Assembly (NCBI GenBank): GCA_965222725.1
Contig: OZ244969.1
Coordinates: 3,100,001-3,164,000 of the forward strand
Reading direction: 5' to 3'
Origin: GCA-2748575 sp965222725
GTDB taxonomy: Bacteria; Pseudomonadota; Gammaproteobacteria; Pseudomonadales; Ketobacteraceae
Length of the DNA: 64,000 nt
Below the pieces are notes generated by a model, which was not told the DNA's origin, did no database searches, and saw only the letters and a program-made list of their open reading frames with translations. Below are positions 27,373 through 36,781 of the stretch, in pieces (position 1 is the stretch's first letter; each line of letters opens with the position of its first letter). Made by a program: the position numbers and the translations under genes.

Positions 27373-27759
27373 GTGGTTCGGGATGTTTTGATCGCTCTTA
27401 TGGCCATTTCTCTATCTGCGAATAGTGCTGCGGTTTTTTCCTTTGGTGAGGATTCCAGTGGTAAAAAAGTATTACAAAAAGTGGACTATGGTGGAGAAAA
27501 AAAGATGCTGGATGATCGTAAAATAAAGGAGAGTAGCGAGAATTCAAATAATTATAATTCGAGCAACTCTGGTTCATACGACTCTGGCGCCACTGATGAT
27601 AAGCTGTGCTCAAGGTATAGGGATCGGCTTAAAAAGTATCGTTCACAAGGTGTAACGGGTATAAACCCGATTACAGGCAGGACGGGAAAAATAACCGGAC
27701 AGGCGAAAAAAGATCTCATTGAAGATGCTCAGCAAAATGTAAGCCTTTTCTGTAATTAA
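27373..27759 (+). CDS. Small secreted protein of unknown function
   Basis: About 128 residues: hydrophobic signal (VLIALMAISLSANSAAVFS), a Ser/Asn-rich disordered middle (SSENSNNYNSSNSGSYDSG) and a compact C-terminus with two Cys (LCSRYRDRLKKY and VSLFCN), likely forming a disulphide. The C-terminal pattern resembles DUF4124-associated small proteins, but no family is assigned. The start is uncertain (TTG 27349, GTG 27373 or ATG 27400). It marks the beginning of an AT-rich patch with codon use unlike its left neighbours. Confidence 0.5.
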   Translation: MVRDVLIALMAISLSANSAAVFSFGEDSSGKKVLQKVDYGGEKKMLDDRKIKESSENSNNYNSSNSGSYDSGATDDKLCSRYRDRLKKYRSQGVTGINPITGRTGKITGQAKKDLIEDAQQNVSLFCN

Positions 27760-27827
27760 CAAAAGTATCAGCTTTACGCCTGGTGGCGTAGGTTATCCAG
27801 GTGTTTGTGTGTTTACGAGGAAGGTCA

Positions 27828-27983
27828 GTGTCTAAAGATGACTTGATCAAAGAGCTTTTAGTGGATGTGCACAAGACTATAGAGCAGTCTGTAAGTCACT
27901 TTCCGGATGAGATTACGAGTGGCAGATTTTCCCCGAATTATCCACCGGGCATCGAACTGCTACATGGTTTCTCCCTCGTTTAA
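27828..27983 (+). pseudogene. Short ORF, possible gene remnant
   Basis: 51 codons from GTG 27828 preceded by GAGGAAGG 3 nt upstream. The product (VSKDDLIKELLVDVHKTIEQ start) is amphipathic and ends abruptly after LLHGFSLV. It has a good RBS but no recognised family; it may be a truncated gene or a genuine small protein. Confidence 0.3.
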
Positions 27984-28026
27984 TTAGTCTGGTTCTTCCG
28001 ACGCTTATAGCAAGGATGAAATATTG

Positions 28027-28779
28027 ATGATCAGAGCTTTAATATATTCGGCTATAGCAATTATTATCGCCACTTTTGGTGTATATGGGCGAGGATTCTG
28101 GCATCCGCTTTACGTAAAAACTGTTGGTAAAAGAACGGTTTCTGAAGTGGTTGATACCTATGGGGTGCAGGCCAGGTCCAGGATAAAACCATACTTCGAA
28201 AAGGTTGATATCTCTTACCCTCCCCAAAATGTAACATTCCTCGCAATGAAAGATATGGATCTTTTAGAGGTATGGGCCTCAAATGGCGGTTACTGGGTTA
28301 AAGTGAAAGAATATGAAATACAAGCAGCCAGTGGCGTGCCTGGACCAAAATTAAGAGAAGGGGATAGACAGGTCCCCGAGGGCATCTATAAAGTAACTGG
28401 GCTCAATCCGAATAGATCTTATCATTTATCAATGAAATTGAATTATCCAAACGAATTTGATTTGATATGGGCTAAAAAGGAAAATAGGACCGAGCCAGGC
28501 TCAAACATATTCATACACGGAAAGGCTGTTTCGATAGGTTGCCTTGCAATGGGTGATGATGCAATTGAAGAGCTGTTTGTACTTGGAAGTGATGTTGGTA
28601 TATCAAATATCAAGGTGATTATTACGCCCACTGATCCCAGGAAAAATGTACTGACTCCACCAACGGGCTCCAATCCTTGGGTTAAAGAACTATATGAAAA
28701 CATCAAGCATGGGTTTGAGCCATATCAAATAAAAAATCAGGCGCTTGACAACGTAGCTCCTGACGGCGGCCCGCTTTGA
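28027..28779 (+). CDS. L,D-transpeptidase (YafK-like, YkuD family)
   Basis: 250 residues: N-terminal membrane anchor or signal (ALIYSAIAIIIATFGVYG), then a YafK-like YkuD domain. Catalytic site motif is IFIHGKAVSIGCLAMGD, with His and Cys in the expected IHG...GC order, and VPEGIYKVTGLNPNRSYHLSM is the usual upstream segment. The family builds or cuts 3-3 crosslinks or lipoprotein/peptidoglycan links in the periplasm. ATG 28027 has AAGGA upstream. AT-rich relative to flanks. Confidence 0.8.
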   Translation: MIRALIYSAIAIIIATFGVYGRGFWHPLYVKTVGKRTVSEVVDTYGVQARSRIKPYFEKVDISYPPQNVTFLAMKDMDLLEVWASNGGYWVKVKEYEIQAASGVPGPKLREGDRQVPEGIYKVTGLNPNRSYHLSMKLNYPNEFDLIWAKKENRTEPGSNIFIHGKAVSIGCLAMGDDAIEELFVLGSDVGISNIKVIITPTDPRKNVLTPPTGSNPWVKELYENIKHGFEPYQIKNQALDNVAPDGGPL

Positions 28780-28787
28780 GCGGGCCG
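28767..28787 (+). terminator. Strong GC hairpin overlapping the transpeptidase stop
   Basis: CGGCCCGCT (28767-28775) and AGCGGGCCG (28779-28787) pair perfectly with a 3-nt loop that contains the TGA stop. No T-tract follows, so it may be a stabiliser or a factor-dependent stop. Confidence 0.5.
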
Positions 28788-28801
28788 ACCGGCCTGCAAA
28801 G

Positions 28802-28854
28802 TGTAAACGTCTGAAGATCATCATATAAACCTATACGGAGGTTTGGCGTTTACA
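28802..28854. repeat. Nested inverted repeats in intergenic DNA
   Basis: TGTAAACG (28802-28809) and CGTTTACA (28847-28854) enclose AAACCT/AGGTTT (28827-28832 and 28839-28844). The structure sits upstream of the metallopeptidase gene and could be a cruciform, operator or relic recombination site. Confidence 0.4.
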
Positions 28855-28929
28855 TAAGGTCCCGTATTCCAGGGCTCTTCCCTGATTACAGTAGATCATT
28901 CGAATTTAGTAAACCGAGTAGGGAGACAT

Positions 28930-29802
28930 ATGAGTATTCGTCCAGATTGGAAGGAAATTTCGGAAAGGTTAAATGAGCAGTATTCAATCAAGGATCTGCA
29001 CAAAGCCTGGAAAGGCGAGTGCGATAAGTGGCTGAAGGAACTCATTGACCACTTCGGCAATGGCTATCGTATAGTGGAGACCCAGAACTTCTCTTTGGTC
29101 TCGAATGAGAACGATAGGTATATTAAGGTTTTCTCAGATTTTTTAGAGCGCACCTTGCGGAGAATTATCAAGACCTTGCCTGGGATTGCCCGGGATGAGG
29201 GATACGGAAAACACGTTGCAATAATATTCAAAGATATGGATGACTATTATGACTATGTTTCTTTATATCACCCAGATGAGGGTGAGTTCGGTCTAAGCTC
29301 GGGAACCTATATTAACGAAGGTTACGGCCATTTTGCTTTTCCCCGAGAGGATATTACTTTGGCGGAGCCGGTTGCTATACATGAGCTTACTCATGCTTGT
29401 CTTGCTCATTTACCTATACCGGCTTGGCTGAACGAGGGCCTTGCTGTGTTTATGGAGGAGGTTCTTGGAGGGATTGGCTTCGGGATGGATAATCAAGTTC
29501 AGTTGGATCATCAACGCTATTGGAACGCTGATACGATACAACAGTATTGGGCTGGAGAAAGCTTCCAATTTGCGGATGAGGGGCAGGGTTTGAGTTATCA
29601 CTTATCCCATCTGCTTACCAGAAACATATCAAAAGACTACGAACCATTTGCCAGGTTTGTAAATGAAGCAAATTTTATGGATGCTGGCGCCAGATCCAGT
29701 GTGAAAAACTTGGGGGTTTCTTTGGGGCAGCTTGTAGGTGTAATGCTTGGGGGTGGTGATTGGGAGCCGAATCAAGAAGCGCTTAAAAACAAGCTAATCT
29801 GA
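28930..29802 (+). CDS. Predicted zinc metallopeptidase (gluzincin/peptidase MA-like)
   Basis: 290 residues without signal peptide. The active-site segment is VAIHELTHACLAHLPIPAWLNEGLAVFMEE: HExxH gives two zinc ligands and catalytic Glu, and the downstream Glu in NEGLAVF is the third ligand, the peptidase MA-like arrangement. The N-terminal half is helical and unrecognised. RBS AGGGAG just before ATG. AT-rich like the neighbouring transpeptidase gene. Cytosolic location and substrate are unknown. Confidence 0.7.
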   Translation: MSIRPDWKEISERLNEQYSIKDLHKAWKGECDKWLKELIDHFGNGYRIVETQNFSLVSNENDRYIKVFSDFLERTLRRIIKTLPGIARDEGYGKHVAIIFKDMDDYYDYVSLYHPDEGEFGLSSGTYINEGYGHFAFPREDITLAEPVAIHELTHACLAHLPIPAWLNEGLAVFMEEVLGGIGFGMDNQVQLDHQRYWNADTIQQYWAGESFQFADEGQGLSYHLSHLLTRNISKDYEPFARFVNEANFMDAGARSSVKNLGVSLGQLVGVMLGGGDWEPNQEALKNKLI

Positions 29803-29878
29803 AACCATAAACCCACAGGCAGCACAGGCTTGATCAGAGGTTCCCTGGAATGGTTTGGAAAAGCGCATCGCTTTAGTA

Positions 29879-31507
29879 TTACTTTTCCGTATCTACCTGT
29901 TCCGCTTCAGCCTCTGCGTCCTGTTGTTCAATAAAACGCTGCATTCTCTCCAGCAAGATGGCTTCCCTCAGTTCTTTTTGTCTCAGTTCATTACGTAAAG
30001 CTTTTAACAGTGACGAAGCCATAAAAATCATCAGCACCATAAAGGGAAATGCGGCAATGATCGAAATTGTCTGCAAGGCAATCAGGCCACCACTCAGCAA
30101 TAGCACTCCCGCTACAAGAACCTGCAATACACCCCAGGTGAGCCGCATGATGCGGCTGGGAGCGAGTACGCCATTGCTGGTAAACATTCCCAACACAAAG
30201 GTGGCTGAGTTGGCAGAGGTGATAACAAACAGTACGATCAGAACCAGCATCAGCTTGCCCAATGTGTCTGCAGCGGGCAGTTGATCCAGCGTCAGGAACA
30301 GCGCTGAGCTCATCTCTTTGGCTACCGCCTCACTGATTTTTGCGCCTTCGAACAGTTCGTAAAAAAGTGCAGAGCCGCCGAACGTGGCGAACCACAGGGT
30401 GCTTAACAGCACCGGCACACCAATTACACCCATGACGAACTCACGAATGGTGCGGCCGCGGGAAATCCGGGCAATAAAGCTGCCCACAAAAGGCGCCCAG
30501 GACAGTCCCCATGCCCAATAGAAAATTGTCCAGCGTTCAACCCAGGTATCACCGGTATAGGGTGTCATGACCAGGCTCATGCCAATCATATTGTCAAAGT
30601 AATCACCAATAGCGTTGGTCATTGCGGCAGTAATGAAATCCGTGGGGCCAAAAAAGAAAACAAACAGCAAGATGAGGCCTGCGAGCACCATGTTGGCGTC
30701 ACTCACGTAGCGTACCCCGCTTTCCAGGGGCATTAATGAGCACAGCAGGAACACAATGGTCACGCCTGTCAGAATACGTAGTTGCTGGTCCACACCGAAT
30801 TCAAAACCGGCTACCGATGTCATGCCGCTGTTAATCTGAATGATCCCCAGGCCAAGAGTAGTGGCCACACCAAAAACGGTAGAAACCACTGCCAGAATGT
30901 TGATGCTGTGCCCGGCAGGGCCGTCTACTGCTTTTCCCAGGGTGGCGCGGAAAGTTTCGCTGATCAGGCCGGGTTTTTGCTGGCGAAAACGAACATAGGC
31001 AATGGCAAGCCCCACCAGGGCAAAGTTGGCCCATTGATGAAATCCCCAATGAAACAATGAATACTGCAAGCCAAGCCCGGCGGCTTCAGGGGTTTTTGGC
31101 TTGGCGATACCCAGAGGGGGATCCACGTAATGCGTCATGGGCTCGGCCACGCCCCAAAACACCAGTCCAACCCCCATTCCGGCAGAAAATATCATGCCCA
31201 GCCAGGTGGTGTAGGCAAATTCCGGTGCTTCGCCATCGGCCCCCAGGCGGATATGCCCGTAATTGCTTAAACCGATAGCAAGGCAGAACACCAGGAACCC
31301 GGAGGTAGCGAACAGATATAGCCAGCCAAAATGGATGGTGGTGAAATCAAGTGCCTGTCGGGAATAGTCTGTTAGCTGCTCTGGCCAATAGATCCCGGCC
31401 ATTACAAAAGCTCCGAGCAGAAGCACTGATATGGAAAATACCCAGGTTGGCCATTTAAATTTAATAGGGTGTGAAAGCAGATTGCGGCTGATTTGTATTT
31501 TGTGCAT
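29879..31507 (-). CDS. BCCT-family betaine/choline/carnitine transporter
   Basis: About 542 residues with 12 predicted membrane helices. Family motifs include GMGVGLVFWGVAEPMTHYVDPP and the signature WTIFYWAWGLSWAPFVGSFIARISRGRTIREF. A helical, charged C-terminal tail (RQKELREAILLERMQRFIEQQDAEAEAEQ) could be an osmosensing extension, as in BetP/BetT. It imports compatible solutes with sodium or protons. Start is set at ATG 31507, where the family N-terminus begins. Confidence 0.93.
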   Translation of the reverse strand: MHKIQISRNLLSHPIKFKWPTWVFSISVLLLGAFVMAGIYWPEQLTDYSRQALDFTTIHFGWLYLFATSGFLVFCLAIGLSNYGHIRLGADGEAPEFAYTTWLGMIFSAGMGVGLVFWGVAEPMTHYVDPPLGIAKPKTPEAAGLGLQYSLFHWGFHQWANFALVGLAIAYVRFRQQKPGLISETFRATLGKAVDGPAGHSINILAVVSTVFGVATTLGLGIIQINSGMTSVAGFEFGVDQQLRILTGVTIVFLLCSLMPLESGVRYVSDANMVLAGLILLFVFFFGPTDFITAAMTNAIGDYFDNMIGMSLVMTPYTGDTWVERWTIFYWAWGLSWAPFVGSFIARISRGRTIREFVMGVIGVPVLLSTLWFATFGGSALFYELFEGAKISEAVAKEMSSALFLTLDQLPAADTLGKLMLVLIVLFVITSANSATFVLGMFTSNGVLAPSRIMRLTWGVLQVLVAGVLLLSGGLIALQTISIIAAFPFMVLMIFMASSLLKALRNELRQKELREAILLERMQRFIEQQDAEAEAEQVDTEK

Positions 31508-31767
31508 TTTCCTGATGGAGGAACTCCAGAGTATTCCCAGAATCAACCTTGCATAGCGTTGAAATTGCTTAAGAACCTTTGCATTGGTTCGTTCATTTCA
31601 CAAATTTCGCTTATTGTACAGTTTCCAGTCGAGTTAATGCCACCCTCCCAAGCCGCAGGCTATCTACCTTTTGATAGATGCTCCGTCAGATCCCGTTCCT
31701 ATATACTATCCCTTGATTAAACTCTGATCCAGTATCTTTGATGGCCCCACAGACCAAGGATGTCTAT

Positions 31768-33744
31768 ATGAACAGCCTTAACCCGGTAATCCGCACACTT
31801 TCCTTCATTGCACTTGCCTTGATATTGGCGGGTTGTAATAAAATTGAGTCCACCTCTTACGACCCTGATTTAACAATTACTGCCAATAATCTGGATCAGT
31901 TATGGTTTTCAGTCAAAGGTCCGGCGATTTCTGACCAAAAGCGCTATAAGTGGACACGCCGCTCCTATAATTTTGGCACTGTGGTCGATCGCCCCATCAC
32001 CATGGTTGAGGATCACGCTACCAGGGAGATTCTGTATATCGCCGGGGAGGACTTAACCCAGTCCTCGTTCGTGGAGATCACCTGCGAACTGCAAATAGTC
32101 GACAAATTTAATAGTAATGACGTCGTCACCCATTGGGTTACGGCTGATTCAATCACCTGGGAAATAAAGAATCCGCAGGTCAGGGCTGATAGCGTTATTG
32201 ATTCCTCTGTGGTGATCATCAATCCAAATGACCTGCTGGATATAGAAGAAGCGACATCCATTGAAGGTGATCTGGTGGTTCATGCCCTGTCTTTCCCGGC
32301 AAGCCCGTTTCTGCAGGATATTGAAACCGTTGGCGGTAGGTTGATTATCAATGACCTGGATGACATAGCGTCTCTATCAGACATTGGGTTAGATCTAGGT
32401 AATGCCGAGTTAGACGGGTTCACCTTAACTGACAATCAGCTTCTTACCGATATCTCCGGTTTGGGTAACCTGACAAGGGTTAATGGGTATCTGCACCTAT
32501 CGTCGAACTACACGCTTGCTAATTTGCAAGGCCTTAGCCAGCTAATCCATGCTGATCGGGCACGCATTAACTACAACAGTAACCTTACTGACTTGCAGGG
32601 GCTTAATAACCTGACAACAGTTGAAGATCGGTTTGATATCGTTTCTCAGTTCAAATTGGAGAACTTGTCTGGATTAAACAATTTGCAGTCCGCAGGCGCG
32701 ATAAATTTGCAACACAACGCCAATCTGAAGAATCTGGAAGGCTTGGAGAACCTGCAAAGTCTGGGTGACTTGTATGTTCAGGGAAGTCACAGAATGGAGT
32801 CCTTCCTGGGGTTTAATCTCAGTGAATTGGGTGGAGATCTGTATATTTCCATTTTTAATCATACCGATTCGCCAGCGCCTTTTGCCGGATTAGAAAGCCT
32901 TCGCCATATAGGCGGTAATCTTGAACTAAGCCATATCAATAATATTGCTGACCTGCAGGGCTTTAATAATCTGGAAACAATCGGCGGCGATCTTCATATT
33001 TACAGGAGTAGAGATCTGTTCTCGGTGCTTGGTCTTGATAGCCTGGTCAGCATAGGTGGGTCACTGAACATTGAACAGAATGAAGAACTGGCATCGTTGG
33101 ATGGGCTTGAGGCTTTGCAGCAGGCCGGTGAAGTACGGCTAATGTACAACCAGAATCTGGGTTCAATCGTTGGCATTGCTCATGTGGACACCTCCGGTTT
33201 AATGCTGATTTTTGGTAGTCAGTTGTTAACGGATATCCCTGGCTTTAACAATATAGAATCCCTTAGCGGGCTCACTATTTACAGTACCGGAATTAGCACC
33301 ATTAGTGGCTTTAACAATTTGCACACGGTTTTTGGTGAGATGCGCCTGCTTGCTAACGAAAACCTGAGTTCAATGCACGGCTTTCAATCGCTGGTATCTG
33401 CTGATGCACTGGAGATAAACAGAAGCCATGCTTTGATTGATCTGCAGGGGCTAGATCAGTTACAAACGGTGAACGGTTACGTAAAAGTTTGGGAAAATGA
33501 TAGCCTGCTGACTGTCGCGGGCCTGGAAAACCTGGCAAGTGTTGCCGGTCTCTTTTCTGTCAGCAAAAACCCGTCGTTGACCTCGGTTAATCAACTGGTC
33601 TCGCTCGGCTCCGTTGATGGCCATTTTAGCGTTAATCAAAATCCGCAATTGTGCGAATCAGAAGCTCAGGCACTGGTTGATCAGGTGGAATCCATGAATG
33701 GCATCGGTGGAGACATCTTCGTTTACAGTAATAACGATTGCTAG
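31768..33744 (+). CDS. Lipoprotein with leucine-rich/receptor-L-type repeats
   Basis: About 658 residues. Lipobox ILAGC. After an N-terminal domain of about 150 residues with Ig-like character (GDLVVHALSFPASPF follows), there are some 18 repeats of roughly 23-24 residues with the pattern LxGLxNLxxVxGxLxIxxNxxL, as in receptor L-domain/LRR surface proteins. It ends with a Cys-containing cap (LCESEAQALVDQV). Likely a surface-exposed binding protein. RBS AAGGA 7 nt before ATG 31768; upstream ATG 31741 is less likely. Confidence 0.78.
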   Translation: MNSLNPVIRTLSFIALALILAGCNKIESTSYDPDLTITANNLDQLWFSVKGPAISDQKRYKWTRRSYNFGTVVDRPITMVEDHATREILYIAGEDLTQSSFVEITCELQIVDKFNSNDVVTHWVTADSITWEIKNPQVRADSVIDSSVVIINPNDLLDIEEATSIEGDLVVHALSFPASPFLQDIETVGGRLIINDLDDIASLSDIGLDLGNAELDGFTLTDNQLLTDISGLGNLTRVNGYLHLSSNYTLANLQGLSQLIHADRARINYNSNLTDLQGLNNLTTVEDRFDIVSQFKLENLSGLNNLQSAGAINLQHNANLKNLEGLENLQSLGDLYVQGSHRMESFLGFNLSELGGDLYISIFNHTDSPAPFAGLESLRHIGGNLELSHINNIADLQGFNNLETIGGDLHIYRSRDLFSVLGLDSLVSIGGSLNIEQNEELASLDGLEALQQAGEVRLMYNQNLGSIVGIAHVDTSGLMLIFGSQLLTDIPGFNNIESLSGLTIYSTGISTISGFNNLHTVFGEMRLLANENLSSMHGFQSLVSADALEINRSHALIDLQGLDQLQTVNGYVKVWENDSLLTVAGLENLASVAGLFSVSKNPSLTSVNQLVSLGSVDGHFSVNQNPQLCESEAQALVDQVESMNGIGGDIFVYSNNDC

Positions 33745-33768
33745 TTAATACCAGGATGGAGCAGGTTG

Positions 33769-33804
33769 AATCACTATCGCCGCATTACGGCGGTGATAGT
33801 GATT
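33769..33804. terminator. Hairpin between convergent genes
   Basis: AATCACTATC (33769-33778) pairs with GATAGTGATT (33795-33804), with an inner GCCG/CGGC, between the LRR-like gene (+) and the cupredoxin-like gene (-). No T-run on either side; probable bidirectional stop. Confidence 0.5.
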
Positions 33805-33818
33805 GCGGAAGGACAATG

Positions 33819-34544
33819 CTATTTGCCTTTTTTGCAGGGTCTTTCTTCGTCATCCGGCTTGCAGCCTTTCCTGCCTCGCGGTGGGCGGGGAATCCTGGTC
33901 AGATCGATCTTATCCAGATCGTAGCAAGTAAGCTGAATCGCCACAGGATCACAGCCTTCTACCAACCATACCACCGTTCCCCCTTCGGGCACCTTGATTT
34001 TGTCTGGAATAAACTGGCCATTTTGATAGGTGATCAGTGTGGGCGTTTTTGAAAGGGTTTCCCAATCTTCCTTGCGGGGATCTACCTGATAAACCGTAAT
34101 TACCGGGCGTTGATCGCTATCACTGAGAATGTTTTTGTAGTGATAGTCCCCAGGGTGGCTGAAAAAGTGGGTAAATACGGTATTGTTGCTTAGGGCTTGG
34201 CTATTGAAAACCGCGTTACCTTTCTCATCCAGTACTTTTACAAAATACCCCTGAGTGGTACTTTTCGGCTGATGCCATTGTACAGTATCGCCTTTGGCAA
34301 TTTTCAGCTTGCTGGGTTTGGCAACGTAGGAATGGGTGGCCTTATCATAGGCAACCGAAATACGGTGTTGCCGTGGTTTGTCCGCTGGTTTTTTCTCCAC
34401 TTCAATCCTGGCCATATCATCCAAATCCACATTACGGCTTAATTTCTCGTGTATTGCCATGTAAAAACGAAATTCGCCCGGATCAGAAAACTGACGGGTA
34501 ACAGAGTCAAATTGTCTTAAAAATCGGCTATCGAATCGGTACAT
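33819..34544 (-). CDS. Protein with two cupredoxin-like domains
   Basis: 241 residues from ATG 34544, chosen because AAGGAGG (complement of 34551-34557) lies 6 nt upstream. After a helical N-terminus there are two beta-rich units: the first with PSKLKIAKGDTVQWHQP and a FFSHPGDYHYKNIL loop, the second with NGQFIPDKIKVPEGGTVVWLVEGCDPVAIQL. These are plastocyanin/cupredoxin-like strands, but the full copper-ligand set (His, Cys, His, Met) is not obvious. The C-terminus is basic (RPPRGRKGC, PCKKGK). No signal peptide. It is downstream of and nearly abutting the 534-aa gene, in one operon. Confidence 0.6.
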   Translation of the reverse strand: MYRFDSRFLRQFDSVTRQFSDPGEFRFYMAIHEKLSRNVDLDDMARIEVEKKPADKPRQHRISVAYDKATHSYVAKPSKLKIAKGDTVQWHQPKSTTQGYFVKVLDEKGNAVFNSQALSNNTVFTHFFSHPGDYHYKNILSDSDQRPVITVYQVDPRKEDWETLSKTPTLITYQNGQFIPDKIKVPEGGTVVWLVEGCDPVAIQLTCYDLDKIDLTRIPRPPRGRKGCKPDDEERPCKKGK

Positions 34545-34560
34545 TGTTATCCTCCTTGTC

Positions 34561-36165
34561 TTATGCCGGTAACGCGACATCGGCGGTTACAACCAGCTCT
34601 TCATCGGAATTGACTTCCAGTGCCAGCTTTTCCAGCTTGAATTGAATTTCAGGCGCGCCAATCTCTTCGGGGAGCTCAACGAGGTCAGCCAGCGGAATAC
34701 TGATATTTTGACTAAAGCGAATGATTTCAGTGCCTACCCCTAGCCAGGTTTCGCCGAATATCAGATCGGATATGATGGTGGTAATGGCCTCACCCAGATC
34801 GTCGGTTAGATCCAGGATAGGGCCGATAATGTTTTCCAGAAGCCAGCTGATGACAGCGCCGATACCAATCTGATCCGCCAGTTGCCCGAGTACGCCATTC
34901 TCGAATTCCTCAATCAGCATGCCTTCCCAGTCAAACAGATCGATATCCAGGGTGGCGGGGTTCACCAGAATGCCCAGGATAAATTCTTCGGTACTGCTGT
35001 CCCTGTATATTTTGATGGCCAGGTCTGCAGATATTTCTGAAACAATGGTGGGCAGGTCGAGCGCAATGGTAATGGCAGGAATATCGATGCAGATCTCGGG
35101 CGCACAGATTTCAAAGAGGCCTAAGTCCAGACAGCCCCCGCCAATACAAAACTCGGGTATATCAAAAGACACACCCGCTTCCAGATCGGTATGAATATCC
35201 CATTCCCGCAAACGAATCTGGTCTGCCTGATCGATTAAATCAAAGGTGCCGGGATTAATGGATATTTCCAGATCGTAATAAAAGGGCCCCAGGCTGCCAC
35301 TGGGATTAAAGGAAAAACCCCGTACCATGGGTTCCAGAATATTCCTTACCCCTTGTTCGTCGATGGCAACGGTAAAGTGTTGCGCGGCGGTCATGGGTTG
35401 GGTGATATCAATCAACAGGGCCAGATCCAGCTTATCCAGAAAGCTGCCGTTATCTTCTTCCTCATCATCACCGCCGCCACCGGTATTCGCTGGTGGCGGT
35501 GGAGGATCAATAAGAAAAAAGGCTCTGAGTTGATCGCTTGTGGTCAGCACTTCCTGGCCCAGGCCAAGAATAAAACGCAGCGGCCCCAACTCCAGCAACA
35601 GCGGATCAAAACGGAATCGTAAATTGGGGAACAGGGAATCCCTTAAGGTACGCGTTGCCACGCACTCCAACTGGGCTTCCAGGCCCGCCGGTTCGATATC
35701 AACAATTTCGAGCTGACGAAAACCCAGGCCCAGTTCCCAGCTTCGGGCATTTATCCGGTTGGACAGAATTTGCGGAATCAACCACAAACCCAGTTGGCTT
35801 CTGGGTCGCTGCCTGCCTTCACATAGCAAAACAATCAACGCATCCAGATGGACGAGTAATTCGCCATTTTCAAGAAACGTGATTTCCGGTGGCAGTTGAT
35901 TCTGGTCGGTATTCAAGTCGGGAAAATCCACAAACAGATTATGGACCCCCAGGGCATAGTCAAACTGAATGGGAAGGGTCCAGTCCGTTGCAGGAATCTG
36001 CAATGCCGGCAAACGTATGGCGCTGGTTGGGGGAACATTGCCTCCCATGGCCTGGGTTGCGTAATTGAAAAGCCAGGGGTTTACCTGGCGAATGGCATTG
36101 ATTAACGTGTTAACACCATCCTCGTGCAACGCAACAAGGAGGTTGCTGTTGTTGGTTAATGACAT
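34561..36165 (-). CDS. Large acidic protein, possibly a duplicated lipid-binding (TULIP-like) fold; unknown
   Basis: 534 residues, no signal peptide or clear membrane anchor. It looks duplicated: the first half opens LLVALHEDGVNTLINAIRQ and the second half, after a Pro/Gly/Asp/Glu linker near residues 225-245, opens HFTVAIDEQGVRNILEPMV. Both halves are beta-rich with amphipathic strands, and the second half has a Cys-containing stretch (FCIGGGCLDLGLFEICAPEICIDI). Such paired amphipathic sheets suggest a TULIP/P47-like tubular fold, but that is inference only. It is the first gene of a unit transcribed away from the tail locus. Confidence 0.5.
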   Translation of the reverse strand: MSLTNNSNLLVALHEDGVNTLINAIRQVNPWLFNYATQAMGGNVPPTSAIRLPALQIPATDWTLPIQFDYALGVHNLFVDFPDLNTDQNQLPPEITFLENGELLVHLDALIVLLCEGRQRPRSQLGLWLIPQILSNRINARSWELGLGFRQLEIVDIEPAGLEAQLECVATRTLRDSLFPNLRFRFDPLLLELGPLRFILGLGQEVLTTSDQLRAFFLIDPPPPPANTGGGGDDEEEDNGSFLDKLDLALLIDITQPMTAAQHFTVAIDEQGVRNILEPMVRGFSFNPSGSLGPFYYDLEISINPGTFDLIDQADQIRLREWDIHTDLEAGVSFDIPEFCIGGGCLDLGLFEICAPEICIDIPAITIALDLPTIVSEISADLAIKIYRDSSTEEFILGILVNPATLDIDLFDWEGMLIEEFENGVLGQLADQIGIGAVISWLLENIIGPILDLTDDLGEAITTIISDLIFGETWLGVGTEIIRFSQNISIPLADLVELPEEIGAPEIQFKLEKLALEVNSDEELVVTADVALPA

Positions 36166-36781
36166 AGCTGTATCTCGCTTGGATTTACTAATGTTCCATT
36201 AAGTAAATAATAAACACGAATACAGCCACGCCTGATTAGCTCTGATGTGATTCGCGCCTTGGGCTCGGCAGCAACCATATCGTTGCGCATTTATGGGCGC
36301 TATCACTCGATCGGGGGGTAAGGTTAATACATCAAAGCTTGATCAAATTTTAACTAAGTCAAAAAAAGACTGTTTCCATCTGATCTTTCAGAGCAGTAAA
36401 TGATCAACCCTGTCAGAATTTAATCAACCAACTTTTATTTACCGACCTGAATCAATAAATCCGAAAATATTCCCCGATTGGGGGGTTGAAGTTGCCTTCC
36501 GATTGGAGGATATTCGTTTCTGTTGGCATTAAGAAAAAGAAATAAAAACAGACAGTAACAGGGTTGTTGTCCGGGTTTTATCAGCAAGTTTTTAACGCTG
36601 CTTAAGCCATATAAAGCTTTAATATAAGGTTAAAACTACTGTTATAACCGCTAAAGATAACGCTTGTGTTAACTGGCAAAAATAAAACATTAATGCACAG
36701 AATGTCGTGAATAATAAATCAGAATAAACCAGTGCCTGGTAACGGATTTATTCATACGACAGGGATTGAGAGGGTTGCGCG
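36166..36781. promoter_or_regulatory. 616-bp AT-rich divergent intergenic region
   Basis: Non-coding spacer between the 534-aa gene (-) and the tail operon (+), far more AT-rich than the flanking genes. It must hold both promoters. Possible operator sequences are CGATCGGGGGG (36308-36318), CGATTGGGGGG (36475-36485) and CGATTGGAGGA (36500-36510). No obvious tRNA, small ORF with RBS, or consensus -35/-10 pair is visible by eye. Confidence 0.55.

Noticed and set aside
27740..27800. Degenerate attC site near 27.77 kb
   Set aside because: A TTACGCC/GGCGTA stem and GTTATCC are present but the outer 5' core site and extrahelical base pattern do not match, so it was not annotated.
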